Source: Roseicyclus amphidinii
GTDB taxonomy: Bacteria; Pseudomonadota; Alphaproteobacteria; Rhodobacterales; Rhodobacteraceae
Length of the DNA stretch: 57,122 nucleotides
Direction: 5' to 3'
Assembly (NCBI RefSeq): GCF_030163755.1
Contig: NZ_JASJOE010000020.1
Coordinates: forward strand, 1 to 57,122
Position numbers and translations under genes: made by a program. How positions within the stretch are numbered: position 1 is the stretch's first letter; each line of letters begins with the position of its first letter. Below, piece by piece: positions 16,533 through 27,749 of the stretch. The notes below the pieces were generated by a model. It was not told where the DNA came from, made no database searches, and was given only the letters and a program-made list of their open reading frames with translations.

Positions 16533-17810
16533 TCAGCTCTCGCCGCACTGGCTCGAGATGTTGTTCTCGGCCGCGAACTGCGCCGAATCCTCCTCGATCA
16601 GCGGCTGCGTGACGCTGTCGTCAGGCGCGATGAAGTCGGTCAGCGTGACCCACTCCGTCCCGTTCCACTGCGTCATGATCGCCATGCCGGTGCCGCCGTG
16701 ATCCTCGCAGCTGACCGCGAACTCCGGCCCGATCATCGGCATGCCCAGCTCTTCCATCCGCGCGTTGGTGATCTCCAGCGCCTCCATCCCGTCGCGCATC
16801 ATCGCGGGCGTGATCGCGGCGACGCCATGGATCTCCTGCGCGGTGCGGATCGCCTCGGCGGCCAGCATCGCGGCATACATCCCACGGGTATACAGCACCG
16901 AACCCACGTTGGTCCCGTCGCCCGCGGCCAGCCCGGCCTCGTGGACATGGGTGCGGATCTCGTCGAAGACCGGCATGTCGCCCAGCCGGTTCATGTTCAG
17001 CGCGCGGTAACCCGCCGCATCCGCACCGGCCTGCGCCACGTCATGATCGGCGCCCGCCCACCAGTTGCCGATGAAATTCTCCATCGGGAAACGGGTGTTG
17101 ATGGCTTCCTGCACCGCGACCTGGTTCATCACGCCCCAGCCCCACATCACGACATAATCGGGACGCTCGCGGCGGATCGTCAGCCACTGGTTGCCCTGCT
17201 CCTGGCCCGGATGGTCCACCGCCAGCTGCGACAGCTCGAACCCGTGCATCTCCGACAGCGTCTCGAGCGTGCGGATCGGCTCCCGGCCATAGGCCGAGTT
17301 GTGGTAGAGCAGCGTGATGGTCTTGCCTTCCAGCGACCCGCCGTTCTCCTCGAGCAGCTGGTTGATGATCACGCTCGCCGCGTCCCAGTAATTCGCCGGG
17401 TAGTTGAACACATGGCTGAACACGTCGCCATTGGCGGCGCTGGTCCGGCCATAGCCCATCGTGTGCAGCGGGATGCCGTCGGCGGTCGCGCGCGGGATCA
17501 GCTGGTAGGTGATGCCGGTCGACAGCGGCTGGTAGACCAGCGCGCCTTCGCCCTTGGTCGATTCGTAGCACTCCACACCGCGCTCGGTGTTGTAGGCCGT
17601 TTCGCAGCTGACGATGCGCACCGTCTCGCCGCCGATGCCGCCGTCACGCGCGTTCAGCAGGTTGAAGTAATCCTGGTAGCCGTCCGAGAACGGGATGCCG
17701 CCCGCGGCATAGGGGCCGGTGCGATAGTGCAGGTCGGGGATCACGAGATCCGCCAGCGCGGGGCCTGCGGCCATCACGCCCGCCACTGCGAATGTTGCCA
17801 GTTTCTTCAT
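16533..17810 (-). CDS. Periplasmic substrate-binding protein of the Liv-type transporter
   Basis: 425-residue Leu/Ile/Val-binding-protein-like receptor with a Sec signal cut after GPALA. Recognisable ANF/Peripla_BP_6 features: FSDGYQDYFNLLNARDGGIGG, TYQLIPRATADGIPLHTMGYGR, KTITLLYHNSAYGRE and RPDYVVMWGWGVMNQVAVQEA. A long version (LivK is about 370) of the type found with acyl-CoA-ligase-linked Liv operons. GGGAGG lies upstream of ATG. Ligand unknown; the ring- or acid-binding pocket cannot be read from sequence. Confidence 0.88.
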   Translation of the reverse strand: MKKLATFAVAGVMAAGPALADLVIPDLHYRTGPYAAGGIPFSDGYQDYFNLLNARDGGIGGETVRIVSCETAYNTERGVECYESTKGEGALVYQPLSTGITYQLIPRATADGIPLHTMGYGRTSAANGDVFSHVFNYPANYWDAASVIINQLLEENGGSLEGKTITLLYHNSAYGREPIRTLETLSEMHGFELSQLAVDHPGQEQGNQWLTIRRERPDYVVMWGWGVMNQVAVQEAINTRFPMENFIGNWWAGADHDVAQAGADAAGYRALNMNRLGDMPVFDEIRTHVHEAGLAAGDGTNVGSVLYTRGMYAAMLAAEAIRTAQEIHGVAAITPAMMRDGMEALEITNARMEELGMPMIGPEFAVSCEDHGGTGMAIMTQWNGTEWVTLTDFIAPDDSVTQPLIEEDSAQFAAENNISSQCGES

Positions 17811-17916
17811 CGGGGGTTCCTCCCTTTGGGTTTGTCCGTTCAGTCTTGCGCCCCGGTTGTCCCCGGGTTTCTCGCTCGGCGGCCCGCCCTCCTCCCGGCC
17901 GGTGCCGCAATCATAG

Positions 17917-17936
17917 GGTGGGCGATCCCGCCCACC
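17917..17936. repeat. GGTGGGCG-atcc-CGCCCACC hairpin
   Basis: Perfect 8-base-pair stem with a 4-base loop, preceded by ATAG, between livM and the binding-protein gene. I recognise TAGGGTGGGC...GCCCACC as a widespread proteobacterial intergenic repeat. It lies 16 bases after the livM stop and could reduce or protect the message at this point. Confidence 0.55.
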
Positions 17937-17951
17937 GCCGGGCCCTCCCGC

Positions 17952-19028
17952 TCAATGCGGGAAGGGCCACAACCTCAGCTTCTCCTTCGCCAGCGACCAC
18001 AGCCGCGCCAGCCCGTGCGGCTCGACGATCAGGAAGAACATGATCAGCGCGCCCACGATGACGAATTCGAAATGCGTCGCCAGCGCCGGGTCCCATCCCA
18101 GGCTGCCGGCAAAGAAATTCCGCAGCGCCACCGGCAGGATCACCATGAAGGCCGCGCCCGCGAAGGCCCCGAAGATCGAGCCGAGCCCCCCGATGATGAT
18201 CATGAACAGCACCAGGAACGACTTGATGATGCCATAGGCCTCGCCCACCTCGGCCGCACCCAGGTAGACCGTGAACAGCAGCGCCCCCGAGATGCCCACG
18301 TAGAAGGACGACACCGCAAAGGCCGTCAGCTTGGCCTTCAGCGGGTTCACCCCGATGATCTCGGCCGCGATGTCCATGTCGCGGATCGCCATCCACTGCC
18401 GCCCGATGGATCCGCGCGTCAGGTTCCGCGCGATCCAGGCCAGCACGAAGACGAAGGCGAAACAGAACAGGTATTTCGCCCAGGCCTCGGCGTTCGGCCC
18501 CGTCACCGCGATGCCGAACAGCGTCCGCTCCGGCGCGCTGATCTGCCCCGAGGCCGAGTAGTTGTAGAACCACGGCACCTTGTTGAAGAGCCACACGAGA
18601 AAGAACTGCGCCGCCAGTGTCGCCACCGCCAGGTAGAACCCCTTGATCCGCAAGCTGGGCAGGCCGAAGGCCACGCCGACCATCGCCGTCATCGCCCCCG
18701 ACAACAGCGTGATCGTCACCATGTCCAGCCCCGGAAAGGCCGTCATCAGCTTGTAGGAGGTAAAGGCCCCCACCGCCATGAACCCGCCGGTGCCCAGTGA
18801 CACCTGCCCGCAATAGCCCGTCAGGATGTTCAGCCCGATGGCCGCGATGGCATAGATCAGGAAGGGGATCAGGATCGCGTTCGCCCAGTAGTCGGTGATG
18901 ACGAAAGGGATCACTCCCAACCCGATCAGCAGCACGATGTAATAGCGATACCGGTCAAAGGCGATCGGAAAGGTCTGGTTGTCGGCGGCGTAGGACGTCT
19001 TGAAATCGCCCGCTTCACGGTAAAACAT
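17952..19028 (-). CDS. livM: Liv-type ABC transporter permease, LivM
   Basis: 358-residue inner-membrane permease with roughly nine to ten hydrophobic helices. Diagnostic stretches: NILTGYCGQVSLGTGGFMAVGA and GLPSLRIKGFYLAVATLAAQ, then the EAA-like loop region VFVLAWIARNLTRGSIGRQW and GGLGSIFGAFAGAAF. Its ATG overlaps the stop of the upstream 88-residue gene (TGATG). Forms the membrane channel with LivH. Confidence 0.93.
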   Translation of the reverse strand: MFYREAGDFKTSYAADNQTFPIAFDRYRYYIVLLIGLGVIPFVITDYWANAILIPFLIYAIAAIGLNILTGYCGQVSLGTGGFMAVGAFTSYKLMTAFPGLDMVTITLLSGAMTAMVGVAFGLPSLRIKGFYLAVATLAAQFFLVWLFNKVPWFYNYSASGQISAPERTLFGIAVTGPNAEAWAKYLFCFAFVFVLAWIARNLTRGSIGRQWMAIRDMDIAAEIIGVNPLKAKLTAFAVSSFYVGISGALLFTVYLGAAEVGEAYGIIKSFLVLFMIIIGGLGSIFGAFAGAAFMVILPVALRNFFAGSLGWDPALATHFEFVIVGALIMFFLIVEPHGLARLWSLAKEKLRLWPFPH

Positions 19029-19294
19029 CAGGCGGTCTCCCTTGTCATCATGATCCGGCCCAGCGTGCCGACGAGAAAGCCGAGCGGCGTCAGCACAAGC
19101 GGCCAGACCGTCAGGTCACGCGCGCCGAACAGCTCGGCCACAAGGAACAGGCCCGCGAACCAGAACACGCCGAACCCAACGGTGCAGGTGATCGCCCAGA
19201 ACTTCCGCGCGGGGCGTCCGCCCGTGACGAACACAGGCCTGCCCTGGTTTGCGAAGGCATTGGGCGGGGGGGATTGCTTGCCGGTCAAGGTCAT
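19028..19294 (-). CDS. Small two-helix membrane protein in the Liv operon
   Basis: 88 residues, MTLTGKQSPPPN followed by two hydrophobic segments (WAITCTVGFGVFWFAGLFLVAE and VWPLVLTPLGFLVGTLGRI). It starts 5 bases after livH and overlaps livM by one base, so it is part of the operon and may be an accessory subunit. No family recognised; with the 84-residue gene it is one of two small membrane proteins in this locus. Confidence 0.7.
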   Translation of the reverse strand: MTLTGKQSPPPNAFANQGRPVFVTGGRPARKFWAITCTVGFGVFWFAGLFLVAELFGARDLTVWPLVLTPLGFLVGTLGRIMMTRETA

Positions 19295-19299
19295 CTCGC

Positions 19300-20286
19300 T
19301 CACACCCTCTCGATGATCTTCTCGCCGAACAGGCCCTGCGGCCGGAACACGAGGAAGACGAGCGCCAGCACATAGGCGAACCAGTTTTCGGTCGCGCCGC
19401 CGATCATCGGGCCGATGGAGAACTCGAACAGCGCCTCGCCCATGCCGATGATCAACCCGCCCACGATGGCCCCGGGGATCGAGGTGAAGCCGCCCAGCAT
19501 CAGCACCGGCAGCGCCTTCAGCGCGATCAGCGACAGCGAGAACTGCACCCCCGATTTCGACCCCCACATGATGCCGGCCACCAGCGCGACGATGCCCGCC
19601 AGGGTCCAGACCAGCACCCAGACGTAATTCAGCTTGATGCCCACCGACAGCGCCGCCTGGTGGTCATCGGCCACCGCCCGCATCGCGCGGCCCTGCTTGG
19701 TGTATTGCGCAAAGGCGATCAGCCCGCCCACAAGGATCGCGGCGATGATCGCAGCCGAGATGTCGAGATTGTCGATGAAGAACCCGTAGCCGAAGATCTC
19801 GAAGGTCGCCGCGTCGATGGCGTCGTTGATCCCCTGCGGCAGGCCCACGTCCATGTTGCGGATCTCGGACCCCCACATCAGGTCCGACACCCCCTCGAGG
19901 AAATAGGCCAGCCCGATGGTCGCCATGAACAGGATGATCGGCTCTTGCCCCACGAGGTGCTTGAAGACGAATTTCTGCACCAGCACGGCAAAGGCCAGCA
20001 TCACCACCACCGTCAGAAGGATCGCGGCCAGCGCGGGCACCTCCCATCCGAAATAGTGGACATCGGTCCCGAAGATCTCGTTGATCAGGTGGCCGAAGGG
20101 CACGCGCCCCTGCTGGATGCCCACCAGCGTCATCGCCGCGAACAGCGCCATGACCCCCTGCGCGTAGTTGAAGATGCCGGACGCCTTGAAGATCAGCACG
20201 AAGCCGAGCGCCACGAGGGCATACATCACCCCGTTCAGAAGGCCGTTGATCGTGACCTCCATGGCGAAAATCAGTTGGTCGGGCAT
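19300..20286 (-). CDS. livH: Liv-type ABC transporter permease, LivH
   Basis: 328-residue permease with about eight hydrophobic helices. Conserved landmarks: INGLLNGVMYALVALGFVLI, ASGIFNYAQGVMALFAA, GRAMRAVADDHQAALSVGI (cytoplasmic coupling loop) and a long GGFTSIPGAIVGGLIIGMGE stretch. GGGAGG precedes the ATG. It carries about 35 extra residues around 65-100 (VPFGHLINEIFGTDVHYFG), as in ligase-linked Liv permeases. Confidence 0.93.
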   Translation of the reverse strand: MPDQLIFAMEVTINGLLNGVMYALVALGFVLIFKASGIFNYAQGVMALFAAMTLVGIQQGRVPFGHLINEIFGTDVHYFGWEVPALAAILLTVVVMLAFAVLVQKFVFKHLVGQEPIILFMATIGLAYFLEGVSDLMWGSEIRNMDVGLPQGINDAIDAATFEIFGYGFFIDNLDISAAIIAAILVGGLIAFAQYTKQGRAMRAVADDHQAALSVGIKLNYVWVLVWTLAGIVALVAGIMWGSKSGVQFSLSLIALKALPVLMLGGFTSIPGAIVGGLIIGMGEALFEFSIGPMIGGATENWFAYVLALVFLVFRPQGLFGEKIIERV

Positions 20287-20304
20287 GCGCGGCCTCCCTG
20301 GCTC

Positions 20305-20347
20305 GGCGTATGTACGCGGTGTGTACGGGGTGTGTACGGGATGTGAC
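20305..20347. repeat. 11-base tandem repeat between livG and livH
   Basis: About four copies of an 11-base unit, GNGGTGTGTAC: GGCGTATGTAC, GCGGTGTGTAC, GGGGTGTGTAC, and a final copy lacking one T. It fills most of the 69-base gap between the livG stop and the livH start. The livH ribosome site is separate (GGGAGG). Confidence 0.8.
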
Positions 20348-20355
20348 GCGGGCGC

Positions 20356-21177
20356 TCAGTCATGGGCGACCCCAAGGTAAGCGTCGATCACCTCCTGGTT
20401 CGAGCGCACCTCGGTCGGCGTGCCGTCCCCGATCTTCTTGCCGTAATCCATCACGACCACCCGGTCGCTCAGGTCCATCACGACCCCCATGTCATGCTCG
20501 ATCAGCACGATGGTGGTGCCGTATTCATCATTCACGTCGAGGATGAAGCGCGACATGTCCTCCTTCTCCTCGACGTTCATCCCCGCCATGGGCTCATCCA
20601 GCAGCAGGATGGACGGCTCCGACACCAGCGCGCGGGCCAGTTCCACCCGCTTCTTCAGGCCATAAGGCAGGCGGCCCACGGGCGTCTTGCGGATATGCTG
20701 GATTTCCAGGAAGTCGATGATTTCCTCGGCTTTTTGCCGGTTCGCCACCTCTTCGCGCTGCGCCTTCCCCCACCAGAACGCCTGGTCCAGAAGGCTCGCC
20801 TTCATGTGGTTCAGGCGACCGGTCATCACGTTGTCCAGAACCGTCATCCCCTCGAACAGCGCGATGTTCTGAAAGGTCCGCGCGATGCCCTGCCGCGCCA
20901 CCTGGAAGGGCCGCATCTGCGGGCGCTTCGACCCGCGATAGATCACCTCGCCCTCCTGCGGGTTGTAGAACCCCGAGATGACGTTGAGCATGCTCGACTT
21001 GCCCGCCCCGTTCGGCCCGATGATCGCCCGGATCTCGCCCTCGCGGATGTCGAAACTGATGTCCTTGATCGCCACCACACCGCCGAAACGCAGCGTGATG
21101 TTACGCATCTCCATCACCACCCCGCCGATCTGGCGGCCATCGGCGGTGACGTAACCTTCCTCAGTGGAATCAAGCAT
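20356..21177 (-). CDS. livG: Liv-type ABC transporter ATPase, LivG
   Basis: 273-residue ATPase partner of LivF. Walker A IIGPNGAGKSSMLN, Q-loop region IARTFQNIALFEGMTV, signature-equivalent LPYGLKKRVELARAL (the LivG-type variant of LSGGQ), Walker B SILLLDEPMAGMNV and IVLIEHDM with the switch His. A typical LivG C-terminus, NQEVIDAYLGVAHD, closes the protein. The ATG directly abuts the stop of the upstream small gene, with GAAAGGG upstream. Confidence 0.93.
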   Translation of the reverse strand: MLDSTEEGYVTADGRQIGGVVMEMRNITLRFGGVVAIKDISFDIREGEIRAIIGPNGAGKSSMLNVISGFYNPQEGEVIYRGSKRPQMRPFQVARQGIARTFQNIALFEGMTVLDNVMTGRLNHMKASLLDQAFWWGKAQREEVANRQKAEEIIDFLEIQHIRKTPVGRLPYGLKKRVELARALVSEPSILLLDEPMAGMNVEEKEDMSRFILDVNDEYGTTIVLIEHDMGVVMDLSDRVVVMDYGKKIGDGTPTEVRSNQEVIDAYLGVAHD

Positions 21178-21428
21178 TTACTCGGCCCTTTCCCGTGCCG
21201 CCTGGCCGGAGCGAAAGATCAGCGCCCCCACCAGCCCGTAGATCATCAACGCGATCAGCGCCCAGATCAGACTGTCCTCCCAGACCTGCGGCATCCCGAA
21301 CAGAAGCGCCGCAACCCCGCAGATCCCGATGGCTCCGCCCTGCACCGCCGCGGCCCCCGTGGTCAGGTATCGCCCCGCGACCCAGGAGGCCGCGAAGCCG
21401 AGCAGGAACAGGCCAGCCGCAACCAGCG

Positions 21429-21432
<4 letters not shown>
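21178..21432 (-). CDS. Small membrane protein between acyl-CoA synthetase and LivG
   Basis: 84 residues with three hydrophobic segments (LVAAGLFLLGFAASWVAG, AVQGGAIGICGVAALLFG, SLIWALIALMIYGLVGALIF) and a charged tail. It overlaps the synthetase stop by 4 bases and abuts livG, so is translated within the operon. No family recognised. Might anchor the synthetase at the membrane next to the permease, which is speculation. Confidence 0.65.
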
Positions 21433-23405
<1,973 letters not shown>

Positions 23406-23619
23406 GTCTCTTCCTCCCTTCGCCGGGCTTCCTCCTTCCCGGCGTCCACGGTGCGCCCTTGTCGGGCCGGGCGACTCCCGTCGCCGTACCGTGACACACA
23501 ATCGGTCGCGGTCAAGTTTTACCCCAGTTTTGCGCAATCCTAACGAATTGTAACATCGCCACGCCCGTGCTTGACGGGGGACGCAACGGGGGGCAGCGAT
23601 GAAGGAGGGAGGACAGGAG

Positions 23620-25545
23620 ATGCCGCAGAAGGCGGGCACCGATCACCTGACGCGCGCGGGCCTGAACCTGATCCAGCAGGCGCTGTCGATCTATGACGCC
23701 GACCTGCGCCTTGCGGTCAGCAATCGGCCCTTTCAGACCATGTTCGGCCTGCCGGAACGGCTGGTCACGCCGGGCGCGCGGTTCGACGACACCATCCGCT
23801 ACCTCGTGGAGACCGGCGAATACGGCGAGATCGACGACGTGGAGGGCTTCATCCGCGCCCGCGTCGCGCAGGCCAGCACCTTCGAGGCGCATTACATGGA
23901 ACGCCGCCGCGCCAACGGCCGGACCATCAGCGTCGAGGGCTCCCCCCTGCCCGAGGGCGGCTGGGTCACGGTCTACACCGACATCACCGCCATCAAGCGG
24001 CAGGAAGAGCTGTTGCGCGCCCGGTCCGAGGAGCTGTCGGACCAGGTGCTCGGCTACACCGAGGAGCTGGCCCAGACCAACCGTGCGCTCGAGGCGACCA
24101 TCGCCCAGCTGGAGGAGGCCAAGGCCGAGCTGACCGAGATGGAGGCGCGCATCCGCCTCACGACCGAGATGACGCCCGCCCATATCGCCCGCGTCGACCG
24201 CGAGGGCGTCTACACCTACACCAACCGCCGCCTCTCGTCGCTGCTGCCGGGGCGGCAAAGCGACATCGTCGGCCTGACCTTCGAGCAGGCGCTGGGGCAC
24301 GACACCGCCACGCGGCTCAGGCCCTTTCTCGCCCGCGCGGTGCAGGGCGAGGCCAGCGTTCACGAGTTCACCGAAGGCGAAACCGGCCGCCGCATCCGCA
24401 CCGCCTTCACCCCCGACCAGTCCGCGCCGGGCGAGGCGATCACCGGCGTCTACCTGCTCTCGACCGACCTGACCGAGGAGGCCCAGGCCCGCGCGGCGCT
24501 GGCCCAGACCCACAAGCGCGAACTGGCCGCCCAGCTGACCAGCGGGCTGGCGCATGATTTCGCCAACCTGCTCACCATCATCCTCGGGCTTCAGGGGCGG
24601 CTGGAAAAGCTGCCGCTTCCCCAGGGCGCGCAGGAACTGACCGGCGCGACCCGGGCCGCAGCGCGGCGGGGCGGCGACCTGCTGAACAAGATCGCCCGTA
24701 TCACCGGCCCGCGCGAGATGCGCGAGGCCCCAACCGTGCTGGCCGATTTCCTCGGCACGCTTGCACCGCTCGCCCGTGCGCCCCTGCCACCCGAGATCGC
24801 GCTGACCATCGAGAACCGCGTCGCGCACCCCGCACTGATGCTCGACACCGGGCCCTTGCAGGACAGCCTGTTGAACCTTGTCCTGAACGCCCGCGACGCC
24901 ATCGGCGGCAGGCAGGGCGAGATCACGATCCGCCTGACGGCGGTGCAGGACACATGGCTCGACATCGCGGTCTCCGACACCGGGCCGGGGTTTTCCGAGG
25001 CCGCGCTGGCACGCGCGCTCGACCCGTTCTTCACCTCCAAGGGCGACGAGGGGTCGGGGCTTGGCCTGACCATGGTCTACGACGCGGCGAAACTCGCCGG
25101 CGGGCAGGTGCGGCTCGAGAACCGCGCGACCGGCGGCGCTTGCGTGACCCTGCGCCTGCCCCTGAAGCCCGCCGAGGCCGAGGCCCGCCCGCGCCTCGTT
25201 CTTCTCGTGGAAGACAAACCCGAGATCCGGGCCGCCGTCCGCGACGGCCTGACCGACCTCGGCCACCAGGTGATCGAGGCCTCCACCGCCGAAGAGGCCT
25301 TGGCGCTGACCGACATTCCCGGCCTCGACTGGGTCCTGTCCGACATCCGCCTCGGCCTCGAGGACGGCGTCGCGCTGCTGGGCCGGATCGCGGCAAGACA
25401 ACCGGGGCTGAAGCTCGCGCTGATGACCTCGCTGCCCGAAACCGACCCGCTCCGCACCCACGGGGCCGCGCGCTGGCCGGTGCTGCCGAAACCGGTGGAC
25501 GGCGCGGCGCTCCACGCTCTCCTGATGCAAGAGGCCGCCGCATGA
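23620..25545 (+). CDS. Soluble PAS hybrid histidine kinase
   Basis: 641 residues without membrane segments. Order: a PAS domain of the PAS_7 type (about 10-125), a coiled coil (125-180), a second PAS (180-290), a histidine phosphotransfer box LTSGLAHDFANLL (His312), an ATPase domain (NLVLNARDAIGG, DTGPGFSE, GSGLGLTMVYDAAKLAGG) and a C-terminal receiver (LVEDKPEIR, phospho-Asp in VLSDIRLG, Lys in PVLPKPVDG). The start at 23620 is preferred to 23599 because AGGAGGGAGGACAGG precedes it. Divergent from the acyl-CoA synthetase operon and overlapping its response regulator by ATGA. Confidence 0.9.
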   Translation: MPQKAGTDHLTRAGLNLIQQALSIYDADLRLAVSNRPFQTMFGLPERLVTPGARFDDTIRYLVETGEYGEIDDVEGFIRARVAQASTFEAHYMERRRANGRTISVEGSPLPEGGWVTVYTDITAIKRQEELLRARSEELSDQVLGYTEELAQTNRALEATIAQLEEAKAELTEMEARIRLTTEMTPAHIARVDREGVYTYTNRRLSSLLPGRQSDIVGLTFEQALGHDTATRLRPFLARAVQGEASVHEFTEGETGRRIRTAFTPDQSAPGEAITGVYLLSTDLTEEAQARAALAQTHKRELAAQLTSGLAHDFANLLTIILGLQGRLEKLPLPQGAQELTGATRAAARRGGDLLNKIARITGPREMREAPTVLADFLGTLAPLARAPLPPEIALTIENRVAHPALMLDTGPLQDSLLNLVLNARDAIGGRQGEITIRLTAVQDTWLDIAVSDTGPGFSEAALARALDPFFTSKGDEGSGLGLTMVYDAAKLAGGQVRLENRATGGACVTLRLPLKPAEAEARPRLVLLVEDKPEIRAAVRDGLTDLGHQVIEASTAEEALALTDIPGLDWVLSDIRLGLEDGVALLGRIAARQPGLKLALMTSLPETDPLRTHGAARWPVLPKPVDGAALHALLMQEAAA

Positions 25546-26243
25546 CCGCCCCCCTCGTCACCATCCTCGACGACGAGCCGCAGATCCGCGCGCTTCTCTC
25601 CGAGACCCTGACCGAGGCCGGTTTCCGCACCGCCTCCTACGCGCGGGCGACCGAGTTCGAGGCCGCGCTGGCGCGTGCCACGCCCGATGTCTGTCTCGTC
25701 GATCTCGGCCTGCCCGACCGCGACGGGCTGGCGCTGGTGCATCGGCTGGCGCTGGAATCGGGGGCGGCGATCATCATCATCTCGGGCCGCGCGCAGGTGC
25801 AGGACCGCGTGACCGGGCTGGAGCTGGGCGCCGATGATTACATCATAAAGCCCTTCGACCCCGCCGAAGTGGTGGCCCGCATCCGCGCCCGCCTGCGCCA
25901 GCCCAAGACCGCCGGTCAGGCGCAGGACACCGCGCGGTTCAACGGCTGGACCGCGCATTTCGACCGCTACCTCCTGACCGCCGAGGACGGCCGCGAGGTC
26001 AGCTTTTCCCACGCCGAGGGCGAGGTGCTGCGCCTGTTCCTCGAGGCGCCCAAGCGCCTGATCTCGCGCCAGCAGATGCAGGAAACCCTGGGCGGGGCGG
26101 CGGGCGAAAGCTTCGACCGGGCGATGGATGTCCGCATCTCGCGGCTGCGCACCAAGCTGGGCGAAGACCCGAAGAACCCCCGTCTGATCAAGACGATCTA
26201 CGGCGCGGGCTACATCTTTCTCGGCGACGTCAGCTGGAGTTGA
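25542..26243 (+). CDS. OmpR/PhoB-type response regulator
   Basis: 233 residues: a receiver domain (ILDDEPQIRALLSE, phospho-Asp54 in CLVDLGLPD, Lys in YIIKPFDP) and a winged-helix DNA-binding domain (SFSHAEGEVLRLFLEAP, RAMDVRISRLRTKLGEDP, IKTIYGAGYIFLG). Translationally coupled to the preceding kinase. Most likely regulates the divergent acyl-CoA synthetase/Liv operon; that target is inferred from position. Confidence 0.93.
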   Translation: MTAPLVTILDDEPQIRALLSETLTEAGFRTASYARATEFEAALARATPDVCLVDLGLPDRDGLALVHRLALESGAAIIIISGRAQVQDRVTGLELGADDYIIKPFDPAEVVARIRARLRQPKTAGQAQDTARFNGWTAHFDRYLLTAEDGREVSFSHAEGEVLRLFLEAPKRLISRQQMQETLGGAAGESFDRAMDVRISRLRTKLGEDPKNPRLIKTIYGAGYIFLGDVSWS

Positions 26244-26248
26244 GCGGG

Positions 26249-26291
26249 CGCAAAACTGCAGTTTTGCGGATCGGAAAACTGCAGTTTTCCG
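26249..26291. repeat. Paired 20-base palindromes (CTGCAG-centred element)
   Basis: Two perfect 20-base palindromes, CGCAAAACTGCAGTTTTGCG (26249-26268) and CGGAAAACTGCAGTTTTCCG (26272-26291), separated by three bases, lie between the convergent response regulator and amidase genes. The same 20+3+20 layout, with an identical second palindrome, occurs inside queG at 35838-35880. May also act as a bidirectional transcription barrier here. Confidence 0.85.
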
Positions 26292-27503
26292 CTACCCCGC
26301 CAGCCGCCCCGCGGCGTCGGCCAGCACCTGCAGCCCGGTCACCAGGTCGTCCTCACCCGTATCCTCGGCGAAGTCGTGGGAAATCCCCCCGATCGACGGC
26401 ACGAAGAGCATCCCCACCGGCATCAGCCCGGCAAGGTTCGACGCGTCATGCAACGCCCCCGAGGGCATGGCCCGCCAGCGCCCCGGCGCGACCGCCTCGG
26501 CGGCCTCCCGCAGCGCCGCCTGCATCGCAGCGTCCATCGGCATCGGCGCAAGATCATGGCGCAGCCGCTCCGTCGTGACGGGACAGCCGGTTTCCTCGGC
26601 CACATCCTCCAGCAACTGGTGGATCACGGCCTCCATCCGGTCCAACCGCCCGGCGTCGATATCCCGCCATTGAAGCGAGAACTCCGCCCGCCCCGGCACC
26701 ACCGATTGCGAGCCGGGATGCAGGCGGATATGCCCGATGGTCCAGACCGAGTCGGGCGTCACGATATTGGCGAAGCGTTCCTCCAGCCGGGTTGCGATCT
26801 TCGCGGCCACGGTGAAGGCGTCCTTGCGCATCCGCATCGGCGTGGTGCCCGCGTGGTTCTGCTGACCCCGCACGGTCACCTGCAATTGCCGCAGGCCGAC
26901 GATTCCCGTCACCACGCCCACGGCCTCCCCGGCCTGGTCCAGCACCGGCCCCTGCTCGATATGCATCTCGAGGAACCCGGTGAACCGCGCCGGGTCGAGG
27001 AAATCCCCCGCCCGTTCCCCCAGAAGCGCGCGCGCCTCGGCAAAGCCGGTGCCGTCGATGGCGGTCAGCCCGTCGGCGGCCTCGAGCGGCAGCTTGCCGG
27101 ACCAGACCGAACTGCCCGTCAGCGCGCCGAAGCGCCCCTCCTCGTCCTGGAAACTGACGCAGGAGACAGGCGGCCCCCCGCGCTCACGCGCCGCGCGCGC
27201 CACCTCCAGCCCGGCGATGACCCCCAGCGCGCCATCAAGCCACCCGCCCTCGGGCTGGGTGTCGGAATGCGAACCGACCAGCAGCGACCGCCCCTCGGCC
27301 AGGCCGAAGAGATTGCCCACCGGGTCGATTTGCGGCGTCAGCCCAGCCTCGGCCATGCGCCCCGCCAGCCAGTCACGCGCGGCGATATCCTCGGCCGAAA
27401 AGGCGCGGCGGCGCACCCCCTTGGTCGCCCCGTCGCCGCCGAAACGGCGCAGCGCGTGCAGGTCTTGGAGAAAGCGGGCGGGGTTCACGAGAATGCTGGT
27501 CAT
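26292..27503 (-). CDS. Zn-dependent M20-family amidase (hydantoinase/carbamoylase)
   Basis: 403 residues of the N-carbamoyl-amino-acid/allantoate amidohydrolase family, hydrolysing an amide or ureido bond in nitrogen salvage. Metal ligands appear in order: [37 protein letters not shown] and [13 protein letters not shown]; the dimerisation-domain [14 protein letters not shown] is present. The start at 27503 ([11 protein letters not shown]) has AAGGGGG upstream. No neighbouring pathway gene tells which substrate is used. Confidence 0.88.
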   Translation of the reverse strand: MTSILVNPARFLQDLHALRRFGGDGATKGVRRRAFSAEDIAARDWLAGRMAEAGLTPQIDPVGNLFGLAEGRSLLVGSHSDTQPEGGWLDGALGVIAGLEVARAARERGGPPVSCVSFQDEEGRFGALTGSSVWSGKLPLEAADGLTAIDGTGFAEARALLGERAGDFLDPARFTGFLEMHIEQGPVLDQAGEAVGVVTGIVGLRQLQVTVRGQQNHAGTTPMRMRKDAFTVAAKIATRLEERFANIVTPDSVWTIGHIRLHPGSQSVVPGRAEFSLQWRDIDAGRLDRMEAVIHQLLEDVAEETGCPVTTERLRHDLAPMPMDAAMQAALREAAEAVAPGRWRAMPSGALHDASNLAGLMPVGMLFVPSIGGISHDFAEDTGEDDLVTGLQVLADAAGRLAG

Positions 27504-27587
27504 GCCCCCTTCATATCGCGCCCGAGGGGACCGTCCAGCCCCCGCGGCCAAGCCAGGGCCCATCCGCTCCGCCCCACGAACCGCCAT

Positions 27588-27645
27588 TAACCTTAACGGG
27601 CCCCGTCCCCTGCTTCATCTTGGCAAATACAACTCCCGCCGGAGG
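27588..27645. repeat. Second copy of the TTAACCTTAAC / TTCATCTT intergenic module
   Basis: TTAACCTTAACGGG is followed by CTTCATCTTGGCAAATACAA and CCCGCCGGAGGC. Same two blocks and order as at 16421-16500 (there GTTAAGGTTAAC, CTTCATCTTCCCGAAAATAC, CCCGGCGGCG). Located between the divergent amidase and phosphatase genes. Confidence 0.5.
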
Positions 27646-27749
27646 CTCCCGCACTCTCCACCCACACCACCGCGCGGACATCGCGCACCGGTCTTGCACA
27701 TCGCGCCCCCGTCCCCCATCACGACCCCGACAGCTAAAAGGGGAACGAC

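Noticed and set aside
16698..18800. A 700-codon open frame opposite the binding-protein and livM genes
   Set aside because: Antisense to genes with clear family motifs; composition is Arg/His/Gln-rich as expected for shadow frames.
20305..20347. Possible CRISPR-like repeats
   Set aside because: Eleven-base units without spacers; simple tandem repeat.
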